64,000 bases of DNA from Auanema rhodensis (taxonomy: Eukaryota; Nematoda; Chromadorea; Rhabditida; Rhabditidae). The stretch covers positions 19,073,267-19,137,266 of the forward strand of contig OZ059898.1 of NCBI GenBank assembly GCA_964057225.1, read 5' to 3'. Position 1 is the stretch's first letter. The number at the start of each line of letters is the position of its first letter. Below the pieces are notes generated by a model. That model did not search any database and was not told where the DNA came from. It worked only from the letters and a program-made list of their open reading frames with translations. The position numbers were made by a program, and so were the translations under genes. This document shows positions 25,266-38,257 of the stretch, one piece after another.

Positions 25266-28200
25266 TACACTAATGCATCATTTTTCAAACGATCATAACT
25301 AATTTTTGTATTAAGCGTTTCTCAAAGTAGTATAGTGCATTCGATGCGGATTTTTAAGCTGCGTAGATCTGTGTTATCAGATTTGCGCTAGCTTAAAAAT
25401 GCACCGAGATATCAACTGATATAAGTTTACACTTATATCCTCGATTTTCACCCTGAAGAATTAATTTTTTTGTTGAATAACATTGTCCATCGTCTTTGCC
25501 TTGAAAAAAAGAATCTAAAAACATCTACTTTTTGCTAAATTATTTTGAAATTTTTTGAAAAAATTTTTGTCAAAATGTTTTTGGAAGCAATGTTGAGTGT
25601 ACATGGAAACTCAACATACACTAATGCATCATTTTTCAAACGATCATAACTAATTTTTGTATTAAGCGTTTCTCAAAGTAGTATAGTGCATTCGATGCGG
25701 ATTTTTAAGCTGCGTCGATCTGTGTTATCAGATTTGCGCTAGCTTAAAAATGCACCGAGATATCAACTGATATAAGTTCACACTTATATCCTCGATTTTC
25801 ACCCTGAAGAATTAATTTTTTTGTTGAATAACATTGTCCATCGTCTTTGCCTTGAAAAAAGGAATCTAAAAACATCTTCTTTTTGCTAAATTATTTTGAA
25901 ATTTTTTGAAAAAATTTTTGTCAAAATGTTTTTGGAAGCAATGTTGAGTGTACATGGAAACTCAACATACACTAATGCATCATTTTTCAAACGATCATAA
26001 CTAATTTTTGTATAAAGCGTTTCTCAATGTAGTATAGTGCATTTGATGCGGATTTTTAAGCTGCGTCGATCTGTGTTATCAAATTTGCGCTAGCTTAAAA
26101 ATGCACCGAGATATCAACTAATATAAGTTCACACTTATATCCTCGATTTTCACCCTGAAGAATTAATTTTTTCGTTGAATAACAATGTCCATCGTCTTTG
26201 CCTTGAAAAACTAAATCTGAAAACATCTACTTTTTGCTAAATTATTTTCAAATTTTTCGAAAAAATTTTTGTCAAAATGTTTTTGGAAGCAATGTTGAGT
26301 GTACATGGAAACTCAACATACACTAATGCATCATTTTTCAAACGATCATAACTAATTTTTGTATAAAGCGTTTCTCAATGTAGTATAGTGCATTCGATGC
26401 GGATTTTTAAGCTGCGTCGATCTGTGTTATCAGATTTGCGCTAGCTTAAAAATGCACCGAGATATCAACTGATATAAGTTCACACTTATTTCCTCGATTT
26501 TCACCCTGAAGAATTAATTTTTTCGTTGAATAACATTGTCCATCGTCTTTGCCTTGGAAAAAGGAATCTAAAAACATCTTCTTTTTGCTAAATTATTTTG
26601 AAATTTTTTGAAAAAATTTTTGTCAAAATGTTTTTGGAAGCAATGTTGAGTGTACATGGAAACTCAACATACACTAATGCATCATTTTTCAAACGATCAT
26701 AACTAATTTTTGTATAACGCGTTTCTCAATGTAGTATAGTGCATTCGATGCGGATTTTTAAGCTGCGTCGATCTGTATTATCAGATTTGCGCTAGCTTAA
26801 AAATGCAACGAGATATCAACTGATATAAGTTCACACTTATATCCTCGATTTTCACCCTGAAGAATTAATTTTTTCATTGAATAACATTGTCCATCGTCTT
26901 CACCTTGAAAAAAGGAATCTAAAAACATCTACTTTTTGCTAAATTATTTTGAAATTTTTCGAAAAAATTTTTGTCAAAATGTTTTTGGAAGCAATGTTGA
27001 GTGTACATGGAAACTCAACATACACTAATGCATTATTTTTCAAACGATCATAACTAATTTTTGTATTACGCGTTTCTCAATGTAGTATATTGCATTCGAT
27101 GCGGATTTTTAAGCTGCGTCGATCTGTGTTATCAGATTTGCGCTAGCTTAAAAATGCACCGAGATATCAACTGATATAAGTTCACACTTATATCCTCGAT
27201 TTTCACCCTGAAGAATTAATTTTTTTCGTTGAATAACATTGTCCATCGTCTTTGCCTTGAAAAAAGGAATCTAAAAACATCTACTTTTTGCTAAATTATT
27301 CTGAAATTTTTAGAAAAAATTTTTGTCAAAATGTTTTTGGAAGCAATGTTGAGTGTACATGGAAACTCAACATACACTAATGCATCATTTTTCAAACGAT
27401 CATAACTAATTTTTGTATTAAGCGTTTCTCAATGTAGTATAGTGCATTCGATGCGGATTTTTAAGCTGCGTCGATCTGTGTTATCAAATTTGCGCTAGCT
27501 TAAAAATGCACCGAGATATCAACTAATATAAGTTCACACTTATATCCTCGATTTTCACCCTGAAGAATTAATTTTTTCGTTGAATAACATCGTCCATCGT
27601 CTTTGCCTTGAAAAAAGGAACCTAAAAACATCTACTTTTTGCTGAATTATTTTGAAATTTTTCGAAAAAATTTTTGTCAAAATGTTTTTGGAAGCAATGT
27701 TGAGTGTACATGGAAACTCAACATACACTAATGCATTATTTTTCAAACGATCATAACTAATTTTTGTATTAAGCGTTTCTCAATGTAGTATAGTGCATTC
27801 GATGCGGATTTTTAAGCTGCGTCGATCTGTGTTATCAGATTTGCGCTAGCTTAAAAATGCACCGAGATATCAACTGATATAAGTTCACACTTATTTCCTC
27901 GATTTTCACCCTGAAGAATTAATTTTTTCGTTGAATAACATTGTCCATCGTCTTTGCCTTGAAAAAAGGAATCTAAAAACATCTTCTTTTTGCTAAATTA
28001 TTTTGAAATTTTTTGAAAAAATTTTTGTCAAAATGTTTTTGGAAGCAATGTTGAGTGTACATGGAAACTCAACATACACTAATGCATCATTTTTCAAACG
28101 ATCATAACTAATTTTTGTATAAAGCGTTTCTCAATGTAGTATAGTGCATTCGATGCGGATTTTTAAGCTGCGTCGATCTGTATTATCAGATTTGCGCTAG

Positions 28201-28777
28201 CTTAAAAATGCACCGAGATATCAACTGATATAAGTTCACACTTATATCCTCGATTTTCACCCTGAAGAATTAATTTTTTCGTTGAATAACATTGTCCATC
28301 GTCTTTACCTTGAAAAAAGGAATCTAAAAACATCTACTTTTTGCTAAATTATTTTGAAATTTTTCGAAAAAATTTTTGTCAAAATGTTTTTGGAAGCAAT
28401 GTTGAGTGTACATGGAAACTCAACATACACTAATGCATCATTTTTCAAACGATCATAACTAATTTTTGTATTACGCGTTTCTCAATGTAGTATATTGCAT
28501 TCGATGCGGATTTTTAAGCTGCGTCGATCTGTGTTATCAAATTTGCGCTAGCTTAAAAATGCACCGAGATATCAACTGATATAAGTTCACACTTATATCC
28601 TCGATTTTCACCCTGAAGAATTAATTTTTTTCGTTGAATAACATTGTCCATCGTCTTTGCCTTGAAAAACTAAATCTGAAAACATCTACTTTTTGCTAAA
28701 TTATTTTCAAATTTTTCGAAAAAATTTTTGTCAAAATGTTTTTGGAAGCAATGTTGAGTGTACATGGAAACTCAACA
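24564..28777. repeat. Large duplication, left copy (M71-M82, 4,214 bp)
   Basis: Twelve monomers recur in the same order at 32287-36500, 7,723 bp away (22 monomers with a net +1 base). Rare markers shared in register include CTTCGCC (M72/M94), GCGTAGATC (M73/M95), ATTTGATG with AACTAAATC (M75/M97), CCTTGGAAA (M76/M98), ATAACG with TTTCATTG (M77/M99), TTTTTAGAAA (M78/M100) and GGAACC (M79/M101). M75 and M97 read as identical. The only difference I noted is GCAACGAG versus GCACCGAG in M77/M99. Confidence 0.85.
25968..28777. repeat. Block C: second subtype domain (M75-M82)
   Basis: At 25968 position 61 changes from A to T (CAATGTAG), and new alleles appear together: ATCAAATTT, CAACTAATA, AACAATG, AACTAAATCTG, ATAACG/ATTACG, GTATATTGC, CTGTATTATC, GCATTAT, GCTGAATT. 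The 352-bp monomers M78 and M82 are here. The eight monomers are nearly all different from one another, but the whole block recurs at 33691-36500. Confidence 0.85.
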
Positions 28778-29127
28778 TACACTAATGCATCATTTTTCAA
28801 ACGATCATAACTAATTTTTGTATTAAGCGTTTCTCAAAGTAGTATAGTGCATTCGATGCGGATTTTTAAGCTGCGTCGATCTGTGTTATCAGATTTGCGC
28901 TAGCTTAAAAATGCACCGAGATATCAACTGATATAAGTTCACACTTATATCCTCGATTTTCACCCTGAAGAATTAATTTTTTTGTTGAAAAACATTGTCC
29001 ATCGTGTTTGCCTTGAAAAAAGGAATCTAAAAACATCTACTTTTTGCTAAATCATTTTAAAATTTTTCGAAAAAATTTTTGTCAAAATGTTTTGGAAGCA
29101 ATGTTGAGTGTACATGGAAACTCAACA

Positions 29128-29478
29128 TACACTAATGCATCATTTTTCAAACGATCATAACTAATTTTTGTATTAAGCGTTTCTCAAAGTAGTATAATGC
29201 ATTCGATGCGGATTTTTAAGCTGCGTCGATCTGTGTTATCAGATTTGCGCTAGCTTAAAAATGCACCGAGATATCAACTGATATAAGTTTACACTTATAT
29301 CCTCGATTTTCACCCTGAAGAATTAATTTTTTTGTTGAATAACATTGTCCATCGTCTTTACCTTGAAAAAAGGAATCTAAAAACATCTACTTTTTGCTAA
29401 ATTATTTTGAAATTTTTTGAAAAAATTTTTGTCAAAATGTTTTTGGAAGCAATGTTGAGTGTACATGGAAACTCAACA
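29128..29478. repeat. Mosaic junction monomer M84
   Basis: The front half matches M88 (CAAAGTAG, GTATAATGC, TTAC loop, TTTTTTTG). From CTTTACC with GGAATC it resembles M81, and it is followed by M85, a copy of M82, just as M81 is followed by M82. The TTG at 290-292 does not fit M81 (TCG), so the tract is not simple. The switch lies between about 29334 and 29359. Confidence 0.7.
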
Positions 29479-29830
29479 TACACTAATGCATCATTTTTCA
29501 AACGATCATAACTAATTTTTGTATTACGCGTTTCTCAATGTAGTATATTGCATTCGATGCGGATTTTTAAGCTGCGTCGATCTGTGTTATCAAATTTGCG
29601 CTAGCTTAAAAATGCACCGAGATATCAACTGATATAAGTTCACACTTATATCCTCGATTTTCACCCTGAAGAATTAATTTTTTTCGTTGAATAACATTGT
29701 CCATCGTCTTTGCCTTGAAAAACTAAATCTGAAAACATCTACTTTTTGCTAAATTATTTTCAAATTTTTCGAAAAAATTTTTGTCAAAATGTTTTTGGAA
29801 GCAATGTTGAGTGTACATGGAAACTCAACA
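29479..29830. repeat. Isolated C-type monomer M85 in block B'
   Basis: A 352-bp monomer with ATTACG, GTATATTGC, ATCAAATTT, seven T before CG, AACTAAATCTG and ATTTTCAAATT. It is the same as M82 (28426-28777) at 1,053 bp and as M104 (36149-36500). It lies between B-type monomers on both sides. Confidence 0.85.
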
Positions 29831-30531
29831 TACACTAATGCATCATTTTTCAAACGATCATAACTAATTTTTGTATTAAGCGTTTCTCAAAGTAGTATAG
29901 TGCATTCGATGCGGATTTTTAAGCTGCGTCGATCTGTGTTATCAGATTTGCGCTAGCTTAAAAATGCACCGAGATATCAACTGATATAAGTTCACACTTA
30001 TATCCTCGATTTTCACCCTGAAGAATTAATTTTTTTGTTGAATAACATTGTCCATCGTCTTTGCCTTGAAAAAAAGAATCTAAAAACATCTACTTTTTGC
30101 TAAATTATTTTGAAATTTTTTGAAAAAATTTTTGTCAAAATGTTTTTGGAAGCAATGTTGAGTGTACATGGAAACTCAACATACACTAATGCATCATTTT
30201 TCAAACGATCATAACTAATTTTTGTATTAAGCGTTTCTCAAAGTAGTATAGTGCATTCGATGCGGATTTTTAAGCTGCGTCGATCTGTGTTATCAGATTT
30301 GCGCTAGCTTAAAAATGCACCGAGATATCAACTGATATAAGTTCACACTTATATCCTCGATTTTCACCCTGAAGAATTAATTTTTTTGTTGAAAAACATT
30401 GTCCATCGTGTTTGCCTTGAAAAAAGGAATCTAAAAACATCTACTTTTTGCTAAATCATTTTAAAATTTTTCGAAAAAATTTTTGTCAAAATGTTTTGGA
30501 AGCAATGTTGAGTGTACATGGAAACTCAACA

Positions 30532-31935
30532 TACACTAATGCATCATTTTTCAAACGATCATAACTAATTTTTGTATTAAGCGTTTCTCAAAGTAGTATA
30601 ATGCATTCGATGCGGATTTTTAAGCTGCGTCGATCTGTGTTATCAGATTTGCGCTAGCTTAAAAATGCACCGAGATATCAACTGATATAAGTTTACACTT
30701 ATATCCTCGATTTTCACCCTGAAGAATTAATTTTTTTGTTGAATAACATTGTCCATCGTCTTTGCCTTGAAAAAAAGAATCTAAAAACATCTACTTTTTG
30801 CTAAATTATTTTGAAATTTTTTGAAAAAATTTTCGTCAAAATGTTTTTGGAAGCAATGTTGAGTGTACATGGAAACTCAACATACACTAATGCATCATTT
30901 TTCAAACGATCATAACTAATTTTTGTATTAAGCGTTTCTCAAAGTAGTATAGTGCATTCGATGCGGATTTTTAAGCTGCGTCGATCTGTGTTATCAGATT
31001 TGCGCTAGCTTAAAAATGCACCGAGATATCAACTGATATAAGTTCACACTTATATCCTCGATTTTCACCCTGAAGAATTAATTTTTTTGTTGAATAACAT
31101 TGTCCATCGTCTTTGCCTTGAAAAAAAGAATCTAAAAACATCTACTTTTTGCTAAATTATTTTGAAATTTTTTGAAAAAATTTTTGTCAAAATGTTTTTG
31201 GAAGCAATGTTGAGTGTACATGGAAACTCAACATACACTAATGCATCATTTTTCAAACGATCATAACTAATTTTTGTATTAAGCGTTTCTCAAAGTAGTA
31301 TAGTGCATTCGATGCGGATTTTTAAGCTGCGTCGATCTGTGTTATCAGATTTGCGCTAGCTTAAAAATGCACCGAGATATCAACTGATATAAGTTCACAC
31401 TTATATCCTCGATTTTCACCCTGAAGAATTAATTTTTTTGTTGAATAACATTGTCCATCGTCTTCGCCTTGAAAAAAAGAATCTAAAAACATCTACTTTT
31501 TGCTAAATTATTTTGAAATTTTTTGAAAAAATTTTTGTCAAAATGTTTTTGGAAGCAATGTTGAGTGTACATGGAAACTCAACATACACTAATGCATCAT
31601 TTTTCAAACGATCATAACTAATTTTTGTATTAAGCGTTTCTCAAAGTAGTATAGTGCATTCGATGCGGATTTTTAAGCTGCGTAGATCTGTGTTATCAGA
31701 TTTGCGCTAGCTTAAAAATGCACCGAGATATCAACTGATATAAGTTTACACTTATATCCTCGATTTTCACCCTGAAGAATTAATTTTTTTGTTGAATAAC
31801 ATTGTCCATCGTCTTTGCCTTGAAAAAAAGAATCTAAAAACATCTACTTTTTGCTAAATTATTTTGAAATTTTTTGAAAAAATTTTTGTCAAAATGTTTT
31901 TGGAAGCAATGTTGAGTGTACATGGAAACTCAACA
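30532..31935. repeat. 4-monomer segment M88-M91, copy of M70-M73
   Basis: Matches 24213-25616 at a distance of 6,319 bp, including GTATAATGC and TTTTCGTC (M70/M88), CTTCGCC (M72/M90) and GCGTAGATC (M73/M91). A third version of the last three monomers lies at 32287-33339. Confidence 0.8.
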
Positions 31936-32286
31936 TACACTAATGCATCATTTTTCAAACGATCATAACTAATTTTTGTATTAAGCGTTTCTCAAAGTAG
32001 TATAGTGCATTCGATGCGGATTTTTAAGCTGCGTAGATCTGTGTTATCAGATTTGCGCTAGCTTAAAAATGCACCGAGATATCAACTGATATAAGTTTAC
32101 ACTTATATCCTCGATTTTCACCCTGAAGAATTAATTTTTTTGTTGAATAACATTGTCCATCGTCTTTGCCTTGAAAAAAAGAATCTAAAAACATCTACTT
32201 TTTGCTAAATTATTTTGAAATTTTTTGAAAAAATTTTTGTCAAAATGTTTTTGGAAGCAATGTTGAGTGTACATGGAAACTCAACA

Positions 32287-35200
32287 TACACTAATGCATC
32301 ATTTTTCAAACGATCATAACTAATTTTTGTATTAAGCGTTTCTCAAAGTAGTATAGTGCATTCGATGCGGATTTTTAAGCTGCGTCGATCTGTGTTATCA
32401 GATTTGCGCTAGCTTAAAAATGCACCGAGATATCAACTGATATAAGTTCACACTTATATCCTCGATTTTCACCCTGAAGAATTAATTTTTTTGTTGAATA
32501 ACATTGTCCATCGTCTTTGCCTTGAAAAAAAGAATCTAAAAACATCTACTTTTTGCTAAATTATTTTGAAATTTTTTGAAAAAATTTTTGTCAAAATGTT
32601 TTTGGAAGCAATGTTGAGTGTACATGGAAACTCAACATACACTAATGCATCATTTTTCAAACGATCATAACTAATTTTTGTATTAAGCGTTTCTCAAAGT
32701 AGTATAGTGCATTCGATGCGGATTTTTAAGCTGCGTCGATCTGTGTTATCAGATTTGCGCTAGCTTAAAAATGCACCGAGATATCAACTGATATAAGTTC
32801 ACACTTATATCCTCGATTTTCACCCTGAAGAATTAATTTTTTTGTTGAATAACATTGTCCATCGTCTTCGCCTTGAAAAAAAGAATCTAAAAACATCTAC
32901 TTTTTGCTAAATTATTTTGAAATTTTTTGAAAAAATTTTTGTCAAAATGTTTTTGGAAGCAATGTTGAGTGTACATGGAAACTCAACATACACTAATGCA
33001 TCATTTTTCAAACGATCATAACTAATTTTTGTATTAAGCGTTTCTCAAAGTAGTATAGTGCATTCGATGCGGATTTTTAAGCTGCGTAGATCTGTGTTAT
33101 CAGATTTGCGCTAGCTTAAAAATGCACCGAGATATCAACTGATATAAGTTTACACTTATATCCTCGATTTTCACCCTGAAGAATTAATTTTTTTGTTGAA
33201 TAACATTGTCCATCGTCTTTGCCTTGAAAAAAAGAATCTAAAAACATCTACTTTTTGCTAAATTATTTTGAAATTTTTTGAAAAAATTTTTGTCAAAATG
33301 TTTTTGGAAGCAATGTTGAGTGTACATGGAAACTCAACATACACTAATGCATCATTTTTCAAACGATCATAACTAATTTTTGTATTAAGCGTTTCTCAAA
33401 GTAGTATAGTGCATTCGATGCGGATTTTTAAGCTGCGTCGATCTGTGTTATCAGATTTGCGCTAGCTTAAAAATGCACCGAGATATCAACTGATATAAGT
33501 TCACACTTATATCCTCGATTTTCACCCTGAAGAATTAATTTTTTTGTTGAATAACATTGTCCATCGTCTTTGCCTTGAAAAAAGGAATCTAAAAACATCT
33601 TCTTTTTGCTAAATTATTTTGAAATTTTTTGAAAAAATTTTTGTCAAAATGTTTTTGGAAGCAATGTTGAGTGTACATGGAAACTCAACATACACTAATG
33701 CATCATTTTTCAAACGATCATAACTAATTTTTGTATAAAGCGTTTCTCAATGTAGTATAGTGCATTTGATGCGGATTTTTAAGCTGCGTCGATCTGTGTT
33801 ATCAAATTTGCGCTAGCTTAAAAATGCACCGAGATATCAACTAATATAAGTTCACACTTATATCCTCGATTTTCACCCTGAAGAATTAATTTTTTCGTTG
33901 AATAACAATGTCCATCGTCTTTGCCTTGAAAAACTAAATCTGAAAACATCTACTTTTTGCTAAATTATTTTCAAATTTTTCGAAAAAATTTTTGTCAAAA
34001 TGTTTTTGGAAGCAATGTTGAGTGTACATGGAAACTCAACATACACTAATGCATCATTTTTCAAACGATCATAACTAATTTTTGTATAAAGCGTTTCTCA
34101 ATGTAGTATAGTGCATTCGATGCGGATTTTTAAGCTGCGTCGATCTGTGTTATCAGATTTGCGCTAGCTTAAAAATGCACCGAGATATCAACTGATATAA
34201 GTTCACACTTATTTCCTCGATTTTCACCCTGAAGAATTAATTTTTTCGTTGAATAACATTGTCCATCGTCTTTGCCTTGGAAAAAGGAATCTAAAAACAT
34301 CTTCTTTTTGCTAAATTATTTTGAAATTTTTTGAAAAAATTTTTGTCAAAATGTTTTTGGAAGCAATGTTGAGTGTACATGGAAACTCAACATACACTAA
34401 TGCATCATTTTTCAAACGATCATAACTAATTTTTGTATAACGCGTTTCTCAATGTAGTATAGTGCATTCGATGCGGATTTTTAAGCTGCGTCGATCTGTA
34501 TTATCAGATTTGCGCTAGCTTAAAAATGCACCGAGATATCAACTGATATAAGTTCACACTTATATCCTCGATTTTCACCCTGAAGAATTAATTTTTTCAT
34601 TGAATAACATTGTCCATCGTCTTCACCTTGAAAAAAGGAATCTAAAAACATCTACTTTTTGCTAAATTATTTTGAAATTTTTCGAAAAAATTTTTGTCAA
34701 AATGTTTTTGGAAGCAATGTTGAGTGTACATGGAAACTCAACATACACTAATGCATTATTTTTCAAACGATCATAACTAATTTTTGTATTACGCGTTTCT
34801 CAATGTAGTATATTGCATTCGATGCGGATTTTTAAGCTGCGTCGATCTGTGTTATCAGATTTGCGCTAGCTTAAAAATGCACCGAGATATCAACTGATAT
34901 AAGTTCACACTTATATCCTCGATTTTCACCCTGAAGAATTAATTTTTTTCGTTGAATAACATTGTCCATCGTCTTTGCCTTGAAAAAAGGAATCTAAAAA
35001 CATCTACTTTTTGCTAAATTATTCTGAAATTTTTAGAAAAAATTTTTGTCAAAATGTTTTTGGAAGCAATGTTGAGTGTACATGGAAACTCAACATACAC
35101 TAATGCATCATTTTTCAAACGATCATAACTAATTTTTGTATTAAGCGTTTCTCAATGTAGTATAGTGCATTCGATGCGGATTTTTAAGCTGCGTCGATCT

Positions 35201-36500
35201 GTGTTATCAAATTTGCGCTAGCTTAAAAATGCACCGAGATATCAACTAATATAAGTTCACACTTATATCCTCGATTTTCACCCTGAAGAATTAATTTTTT
35301 CGTTGAATAACATCGTCCATCGTCTTTGCCTTGAAAAAAGGAACCTAAAAACATCTACTTTTTGCTGAATTATTTTGAAATTTTTCGAAAAAATTTTTGT
35401 CAAAATGTTTTTGGAAGCAATGTTGAGTGTACATGGAAACTCAACATACACTAATGCATTATTTTTCAAACGATCATAACTAATTTTTGTATTAAGCGTT
35501 TCTCAATGTAGTATAGTGCATTCGATGCGGATTTTTAAGCTGCGTCGATCTGTGTTATCAGATTTGCGCTAGCTTAAAAATGCACCGAGATATCAACTGA
35601 TATAAGTTCACACTTATTTCCTCGATTTTCACCCTGAAGAATTAATTTTTTCGTTGAATAACATTGTCCATCGTCTTTGCCTTGAAAAAAGGAATCTAAA
35701 AACATCTTCTTTTTGCTAAATTATTTTGAAATTTTTTGAAAAAATTTTTGTCAAAATGTTTTTGGAAGCAATGTTGAGTGTACATGGAAACTCAACATAC
35801 ACTAATGCATCATTTTTCAAACGATCATAACTAATTTTTGTATAAAGCGTTTCTCAATGTAGTATAGTGCATTCGATGCGGATTTTTAAGCTGCGTCGAT
35901 CTGTATTATCAGATTTGCGCTAGCTTAAAAATGCACCGAGATATCAACTGATATAAGTTCACACTTATATCCTCGATTTTCACCCTGAAGAATTAATTTT
36001 TTCGTTGAATAACATTGTCCATCGTCTTTACCTTGAAAAAAGGAATCTAAAAACATCTACTTTTTGCTAAATTATTTTGAAATTTTTCGAAAAAATTTTT
36101 GTCAAAATGTTTTTGGAAGCAATGTTGAGTGTACATGGAAACTCAACATACACTAATGCATCATTTTTCAAACGATCATAACTAATTTTTGTATTACGCG
36201 TTTCTCAATGTAGTATATTGCATTCGATGCGGATTTTTAAGCTGCGTCGATCTGTGTTATCAAATTTGCGCTAGCTTAAAAATGCACCGAGATATCAACT
36301 GATATAAGTTCACACTTATATCCTCGATTTTCACCCTGAAGAATTAATTTTTTTCGTTGAATAACATTGTCCATCGTCTTTGCCTTGAAAAACTAAATCT
36401 GAAAACATCTACTTTTTGCTAAATTATTTTCAAATTTTTCGAAAAAATTTTTGTCAAAATGTTTTTGGAAGCAATGTTGAGTGTACATGGAAACTCAACA
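32287..36500. repeat. Large duplication, right copy (M93-M104, 4,214 bp)
   Basis: Second copy of 24564-28777, with both length-variant 352-bp monomers (34744 and 36149) in register. The near identity implies a very recent exchange, or an assembly duplication. Confidence 0.85.
33691..36500. repeat. Block C': second copy of block C (M97-M104)
   Basis: The same eight subtypes in the same order as 25968-28777. To the right the array continues with related C-like monomers (M105-M107 echo M80-M82 with changes such as TTCAATGC in M105). The original C-to-D transition is therefore probably the right-hand one. Confidence 0.85.
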
Positions 36501-38257
36501 TACACTAATGCATCATTTTTCAAACGATCATAACTAATTTTTGTATAAAGCGTTTCTCAATGTAGTATAGTGCATTCAATGCGGATTTTTAAGCTGCGTC
36601 GATCTGTGTTATCAGATTTGCGCTAGCTTAAAAATGCACCGAGATATCAACTGATATAAGTTCACACTTATTTCCTCGATTTTCACCCTGAAGAATTAAT
36701 TTTTTCGTTGAATAACATTGTCCATCGTCTTTGCCTTGAAAAAAGGAATCTAAAAACATCTTCTTTTTGCTAAATTATTTTGAAATTTTTTGAAAAAATT
36801 TTTGTCAAAATGTTTTTGGAAGCAATGTTGAGTGTACATGGAAACTCAACATACACTAATGCATTATTTTTCAAACGATCATAACTAATTTTTGTATAAA
36901 GCGTTTCTCAATGTAGTATAGTGCATTCGATGCGGATTTTTAAGCTGCGTCGATCTGTATTATCAGATTTGCGCTAGCTTAAAAATGCACCGAGATATCA
37001 ACTGATATAAGTTCACACTTATATCCTCGATTTTCACCCTGAAGAATTAATTTTTTCGTTGAATAACATTGTCCATCGTCTTTACCTTGAAAAAAGGAAT
37101 CTAAAAACATCTACTTTTTGCTAAATTATTTTGAAATTTTTCGAAAAAATTTTTGTCAAAATGTTTTTGGAAGCAATGTTGAGTGTACATGGAAACTCAA
37201 CATACACTAATGCATTATTTTTCAAACGATCATAACTAATTTTTGTATTACGCGTTTCTCAATGTAGTATATTGCATTCGATGCGGATTTTGAAGCTGCG
37301 TCGATCTGTGTTATCAGATTTGCGCTAGCTTAAAAATGCACCGAGATATCAACTGATATAAGTTCACACTTATATCCTCGATTTTCACCCTGAAGAATTA
37401 ATTTTTTTCGTTGAATAACATTGTCCATCGTCTTTGCCTTGAAAAAAGGAATCTAAAAACATCTACTTTTTGCTAAATTATTCTGAAATTTTTCGAAAAA
37501 ATTTTCGTCAAAATGTTTTTGGAAGCAATGTTGAGTGTACATGGAAACTCAACATACACTAATGCATCATTTTTCAAACGATCATAACTAATTTTTGTAT
37601 TAAGCGTTTCTCAATGTAGTATAGTGCATTCGATGCGGATTTTTAAGCTGCGTCGATCTGTGTTATCAAATTTGCGCTAGCTTAAAAATGCACCGAGATA
37701 TCAACTAATATAAGTTCACACTTATATCCTCGATTTTCACCCTGAAGAATTAATTTTTTCGTTGAATAACATCGTCCATCGTCTTTGCCTTGAAAAAAGG
37801 AATCTAAAAACATCTACTTTTTGCTGAATTATTTTGAAATTTTTCGAAAAAATTTTTGTCAAAATGTTTTTGGAAGCAATGTTGAGTGTACATGGAAACT
37901 CAACATACACTAATGCATTATTTTTCAAACGATCATAACTAATTTTTGTATTAAGCGTTTCTCAATGTAGTATAGTGCATTCGATGCGGATTTTTAAGCT
38001 GCGTCGATCTGTGTTATCAGATTTGCGCTAGCTTAAAAATGCACCGAGATATCAACTGATATAAGTTCACACTTATATCCTCGATTTTCACCCTGAAGAA
38101 TTAATTTTTTTCGTTGAATAACATTGTCCATCGTCTTTGCCTTGAAAAAAGGAATCTAAAAACATCTACTTTTTGCTAAATTATTCTGAGATTTTTCGAA
38201 AAAATTTTTGTCAAAATGTTTTTGGAAGCAATGTTGAGTGTACATGGAAACTCAACA

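Larger units (their letters stand above)
19653..25967. repeat. Block B3: AAGAATC-dominated monomers (M57-M74)
   Basis: Nearly every monomer carries AAGAATC at about 244-250. The exceptions are the 350-bp monomers M61 and M65 and the last monomer M74 (GGAATC, CATCTTC). Minor markers are CAAATGATC (M60, M64), GCGTTAGC (M57, M59), GTATAATGC (M66, M70), CTTCGCC (M72) and GCGTAGATC (M73). The four-monomer period is marked by 350-bp monomers at 21057, 22460 and 23863. Confidence 0.7.
9478..30531. repeat. Range of the 350-bp monomer class
   Basis: Nine monomers have four T in place of five in the 313-317 tract: starts 9478, 15444, 16847, 19303, 21057, 22460, 23863, 28778, 30182. All carry TCATTTTAAAA with TCG, and all but 23863 carry TTGAAAAAC with CGTGTTT. 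They form one lineage spread by copying, not repeated slippage. None occurs outside this range. Confidence 0.85.
28778..33690. repeat. Block B': return to B-type monomers (M83-M96)
   Basis: Between the two C blocks the monomers again carry A at position 61, AAGAATC and the 350-bp class (M83, M87). The exception is M85 (29479-29830), a 352-bp C-type copy of M82. M88-M91 match M70-M73. M92 is another GCGTAGATC monomer. M93-M96 match M71-M74. This is what a tandem duplication spanning the B3/C boundary would leave. Confidence 0.8.
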
